This document shows positions 60,150 to 64,000 of a stretch of DNA of 64,000 nt, one piece after another. Numbering within the stretch: position 1 is the first letter of the stretch; the number at the start of each line of letters is the position of its first letter. The notes beneath the pieces were generated by a model. It ran no database searches. It saw only the letters and a program-made list of their open reading frames with translations, and was not told where the DNA came from. The stretch is taken from contig JAWWNJ010000064.1 of assembly GCA_037176885.1 (NCBI GenBank), positions 1,054,001-1,118,000 on the forward strand, in the 5' to 3' direction. The translations under genes and the position numbers were made by a program. Origin of the DNA: Favolaschia claudopus. Lineage: Eukaryota; Basidiomycota; Agaricomycetes; Agaricales; Mycenaceae.

Positions 60150-62940
60150 TCAGTCATCATAGAGAACGAATGTTTCCGCGTCGCAGCTTGAGACTAGCAG
60201 TAGCTCACATATTGAATGACAATCGGCCAACGGCGAGAAGCCCAAAGAGCCGGTGCCATTTTGGTGCCACCAGAGTTGTCCCAGTCTCTTGGAATTGAGA
60301 AACCTGTCCGATCCTTCCTGCCCCGGTGCTGGCGAACATATACGCACGAAATCACAGAGTAAACTGTTGCCCGCTGCCAGAAAAGGGATGTTGAATTTGG
60401 CGAAGGAGCAGAGAGAGACAGTAGCTGGTTTGATGATGAAGAGAATGATTGTTGAGTCGTTGGCCAGTGCAGTAGTTCAGTAGTGAAGTTCGCTGATGGA
60501 AAAGTATGGTGAGACCATTGGTCCAGTCCCTTAGCAGGGCCAACAAGATTCCTGGGCCCGTTGGATGCTAGCGAGTCTGACAAGCCTTGCAGCTTCGAGG
60601 TACCTCACTCGTATGCGCGGCGCATGACCTTGCCGCCGTAGTACATATCTCGAGCGATGGTAGAAGCTAGCGAGGTTTCAGATTGCGCCTGGAGGTGGGG
60701 GCAAAAGACTGACCGCAGAACCAGTGTGAAGCATTGGGATGAACGAGCGGTGGATGACAATTTGAGCATGAGCGAAAGCACCAGCATGGGTGGCGGACTG
60801 TTCGACAAAGACGGGATCTTTATGATCTGGGTTTCAACGCACTAGGCCTATCGAAACGCTGGTCTCAAATTTCGTACGCACAATGTTCAGGGATTTGATC
60901 TCTCCAATCGTTCAACGAAGATTCTAGCTCTGCTATGATCTGAGCCTCCCACTCATCGTTTATTGCCATCGCGGCGCGTGTTGTCTTCAACGAATACTGC
61001 GACCGGTCGTCATATATTCTCCTCTGAGCGGAGAGATTAGAATGTCAAACCAAGATTCCCAAGCTGAAGCCCAGACGATGATTGAGGGTCATCAACGTAC
61101 GTTCGGCCGTAACAGTTTCGACAGCATCTTTCCGTCGATGCACACCGAGATCCTGTATCATCATCGGGCTCTGTGAACCGTGGATAGACTTATAATGGGA
61201 CTTGAATGTGCAACCCTTACCCCAACGCCGACGAGCGTCCACCAAGTCTGAGGTGGTGCAGAGCCTTTGAGGAATTCCGTCGCCAACTGAATTTTAAGAT
61301 GAAGAGAAATGTCTCATCATTTGATCGAGAGAGATGATATCTATCACGTAGGTCTGTAGGTCGTAGAGGTTTGCCTGTCCCAATAAACGTTTTCCTGCGA
61401 GTTGCACCTGAAAGTAATGAGTTAGTAGCCTTACTACAGAGGGCGAATAGCTAATTCGCGCAGAGCGTACTTGATCAAACCACTTCCACCCACAATCAAG
61501 GCCTTGTTCAGCCAACGTAGGATCTGCGCTCCACCGAGACCCAATCGCACAAACAAGCGAAAGCGTCGCAGCGAAACCTCCATCCCTGAGCAATGTCGAT
61601 CAGCACATTGTGACATGAAATGGGTGCGCAAACCTGAGATGTAGTCCATCCACAACGGCGCGCTCAAATGCAGGTCGGTGAAGCCGGGGAAGAAAAATAT
61701 TTAGTCGGAGAAAATAAAGCTCGATGCATTCGCTCATCAAGGCCGGATGGTCATGAGGGAAATCCAGCCCTTGCAGGGACGTTGTCGTGACTCCGGGCTG
61801 TTAGTAAGCTGGTTAGGAGAGGAGGAGGATTGCCTGCGCGGTCCCACATTTGAAAAAGCAGGGGGCCGTACTGCATACATCGGCGTGTAATGTATGCTGG
61901 TAAGAAAGGAAGGCGCTTCAAACGTGGGCCACGCATAGAGGCAACATAGAGCTAAAACGTACACGATTCCATTTTCAATACTGCCACCTGAGATTAAACC
62001 TCGTTCGCTCGAATCGAGCTCTATCCCTCTGAATCGCGCTTTCGGACGTTGATCTAGGCCCCGAAACAGCTTCTTTCGTTTGGCATAAACTCAAGAGCGG
62101 CATTGATGATAAATGCTTGAGAGCTTTGACCAAAGAATGAGTCGAGGCGGGGCATAATGACATATTTTGAAACTGTTATCGCGTTAAACCGATTGAGTAC
62201 GGAGCGGTATAAGCGCGAAAGAACGTACCTTGCGTGCCAATTCGACGTCATGCAGATCGTCTTTGTGAGGAGGTGCTGGTGGTGAAGTCAGGCTTCGCAG
62301 CTGAGCTTGACCTGCATCATGCGCATTGCTGCTTTGGGAATTTCGATTTCAGTCGTGACAGCCTTGTGAGTGTCGAAACCAGGTGCTCAAGATCTGAAAA
62401 GGCCCCGTTCTCGAGCTGGTGGAGCAAGTAAAGAGAGTATGGACGAGGTTGAGACTTTGGTCAAGAGGGGGCGTTGAACGCCCTTGAGTTGGTGGTGGGA
62501 GCAAGAGTGGGAGCAGGTGGGAGCGTGAACTTTGACGTGACGGAAGTCCGAACGCGATCACGTGGACTCACGTAATCCCTAAATTGCGGTGTGATTCCTG
62601 GTTTACTCTCTGTAGAGATTCGTGATTGCAAGGTAGCTACAACTATACAGCTGGTATATTGAGATACAGAGCTATCGGCGGCCAAACCCGGGGGGAAAAA
62701 TAAAAGACGCGTTGGAGTCGCTTCAATTATTATGGGAAACGTCAATTGAGGATCGTGTTTCACTCGGGAGATGCCAGCACAGGGAAATCTAGGGAAATAC
62801 GTACTCTGAGTTGGTTTAGTAATAGTGCTTCGCCGTTCAAGAAGTTGGAAGCCCTTGGACCTACTTTCAGTCGGAACATCCCGATACAAAGTAAGTAATT
62901 CGATTCGAGCAATATCAATCGGGCAGCTTCTCCCCGACAC
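60150..62940 (-). pseudogene. Zn2Cys6-type transcription factor gene, divergent or decayed
   Basis: The fungal-specific transcription factor (middle homology) domain is recognisable in order on the minus strand: LDFPHDHPALMSECIELYFL and RLHRPAFERAVVDGLHL (61640-61765), FAATLSLVCAIGSRWSADP and GWKWFDQ, VQLAGKRLLGQANLYDLQTY (about 61360), EFLKGSAPPQTWWTLVGVG, IQDLGVHRRKDAVETV, WEAQIIAELESSLNDWRDQI (about 60930) and HAQIVIHRSFIPMLH. The block expected after DAVETV (the LWKRAFWVL region) is missing. Further upstream LARKFQNMSL and SFFGQSSQAFIINAALEF (62060-62260) belong to the same family but lie in different frames. Near 62820-62890 SRSKGFQLLERR resembles the linker after the zinc cluster, but I find no intact Cx2Cx6C motif. 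Either many small exons were missed or the gene has decayed; I favour decay. Confidence 0.5.
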
Positions 62941-64000
62941 CTGTAAATTGCGATTTCGTTACTCGCACAGTACAAAGCCGTGAAGTTCTCGTGAACATGT
63001 TCCGTGTTGTTACAATTATTTCGGAAATTCCCGAGTCAAGGTCTTCGATGTCAGGGAGTCGACTCAGCGCTGGTTCACTGCCCAGATGTACTCCCACAGA
63101 CGAAATTCATCGCCAAGTAAACACCAATGGCAAGCGAATTCTCGCAGGTGAATGATCTATTGTGGGTATGTGATTGCGCACACGACCAGAAGTTCGGAAA
63201 GAAGCAGCGATTGAAATTTGAAAGAACCAGACTCACTAGGTCATGGCATACCAGAATGGTGGAAATTGACACGACGAGCCGCCTGTAGTGGCGTTAGAAA
63301 GACCCATTCCGAGCACGTTTCCGTATCGCTCGCGACTTGAAAGATAATAGGAATAGACCGAAAGGAAGGTAAGAAGGGAAATGGGCCGGACGTTCGTTGA
63401 TTTTCAACGTTCATCTTCCTTGCATTTTGGAGCTGAATAAATCCGAGACTCCGAGCTCGAGTCTCAGCAAGATTACTGTAATACTTGCCAATCCCGACCG
63501 CAGGTTGCGCTTGATAGGCTTGGAAGGGCGGAATTGGGGCGGAACAAGGCTGCCTCGGCCACTGCCTGCGCATTTGCAATATCCTGGCAAACTGAGAATT
63601 TATTAGCAAGCGCGCCCGACAGGTTGAGGCGATGGGTTGGCACCACAGTAATATCCATTACTTACTCGCCCCGGCGGGGTATTTACGTGTGATCCCATAA
63701 CGAGCTGTGTACCCCAGATTCGCGGGAAACTGTGCCGTATATCCGTCCCGTCAAAAAACTTTGAAAGAAGTAATTACCTACCGGCCTATCCGTGTATTAT
63801 TAACCCCACGCGAGACGGGGATAAATAAGCATTCTGTCCGGGAACAACCAGGAAAGACGGAACCGACGCTGCCGCTGCCGATACTAAACCCAAAACGATG
63901 CAGAGATATCGATATTGAATTCTGAAGCGCACGATCGGGATGAATCTCCGTAGCGGTTCGTGGCTGACCAGAGTAACCTGCTTGAACACACGAACTGACG
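62941..64000. other. Right edge, no gene model
   Basis: If the transcription factor is intact its zinc-cluster exons should lie here on the minus strand, but no Cx2Cx6C pattern is visible. Short open frames on both strands (for example 63707-63925 plus) have no support. Confidence 0.35.

Overview
The window reads as a chromosomal segment of a mushroom-forming basidiomycete (Agaricomycetes). Genes are dense and cut by many short introns (about 45-75 bp, GT-AG, one clear GC-AG). Housekeeping proteins are clearly fungal, and several families are ones typical of Agaricomycetes: TKL-type kinases, F-box/LRR-like proteins, XlnR-like Zn2Cys6 regulators and secreted or membrane proteins with Kex2-like KR sites. 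Almost all exon joins below are hand-derived from splice signals and frame continuity, so boundaries can be off by small amounts.

Layout. 1-10.7 kb: an unresolved left edge, an MFS transporter with a long central loop, an F-box-like gene, PWP2 (ribosome biogenesis) and a 2EXR/DUF7730-like protein. 10.8-21.7 kb: an alpha-L-fucosidase-like GH29 gene, the mitochondrial SDH assembly factor SDHAF2, the DEAD-box helicase DHH1, an MFS sugar transporter, an alpha/beta hydrolase and a short-chain dehydrogenase gene whose first exon is split by an 801-bp inverted-repeat DNA transposon. 21.8-36 kb: a small unresolved gene, a very large low-complexity PH-domain protein, a first protein phosphatase 1 (PP1) gene, an intron-containing tRNA-Val(AAC), the helicase MAK5 and a second GH29 gene. 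36-44.8 kb: gene-poor, with one convincing small mitochondrial membrane protein and several fragmentary open frames. 44.8-64 kb: a GCN4-type bZIP gene with short upstream reading frames, a TPR/F-box protein, a TKL kinase-like gene, a second PP1 gene, a single-pass membrane protein with a duplicated extracellular domain, and a decayed or very divergent Zn2Cys6 transcription factor.

Themes. RNA and ribosome functions (PWP2, DHH1, MAK5, tRNA-Val) sit among transport and metabolic genes, with no sign of a biosynthetic cluster. Two families are present as dispersed pairs about 24-25 kb apart: GH29 (10.8 and 35.0 kb) and PP1 (29.3 and 54.6 kb). In both pairs intron positions are shared and the neighbours differ. 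The most striking item is the transposon in the SDR gene: the disrupted frame can be read back exactly across the insertion, and the two arms of the element differ mainly at CpG sites.
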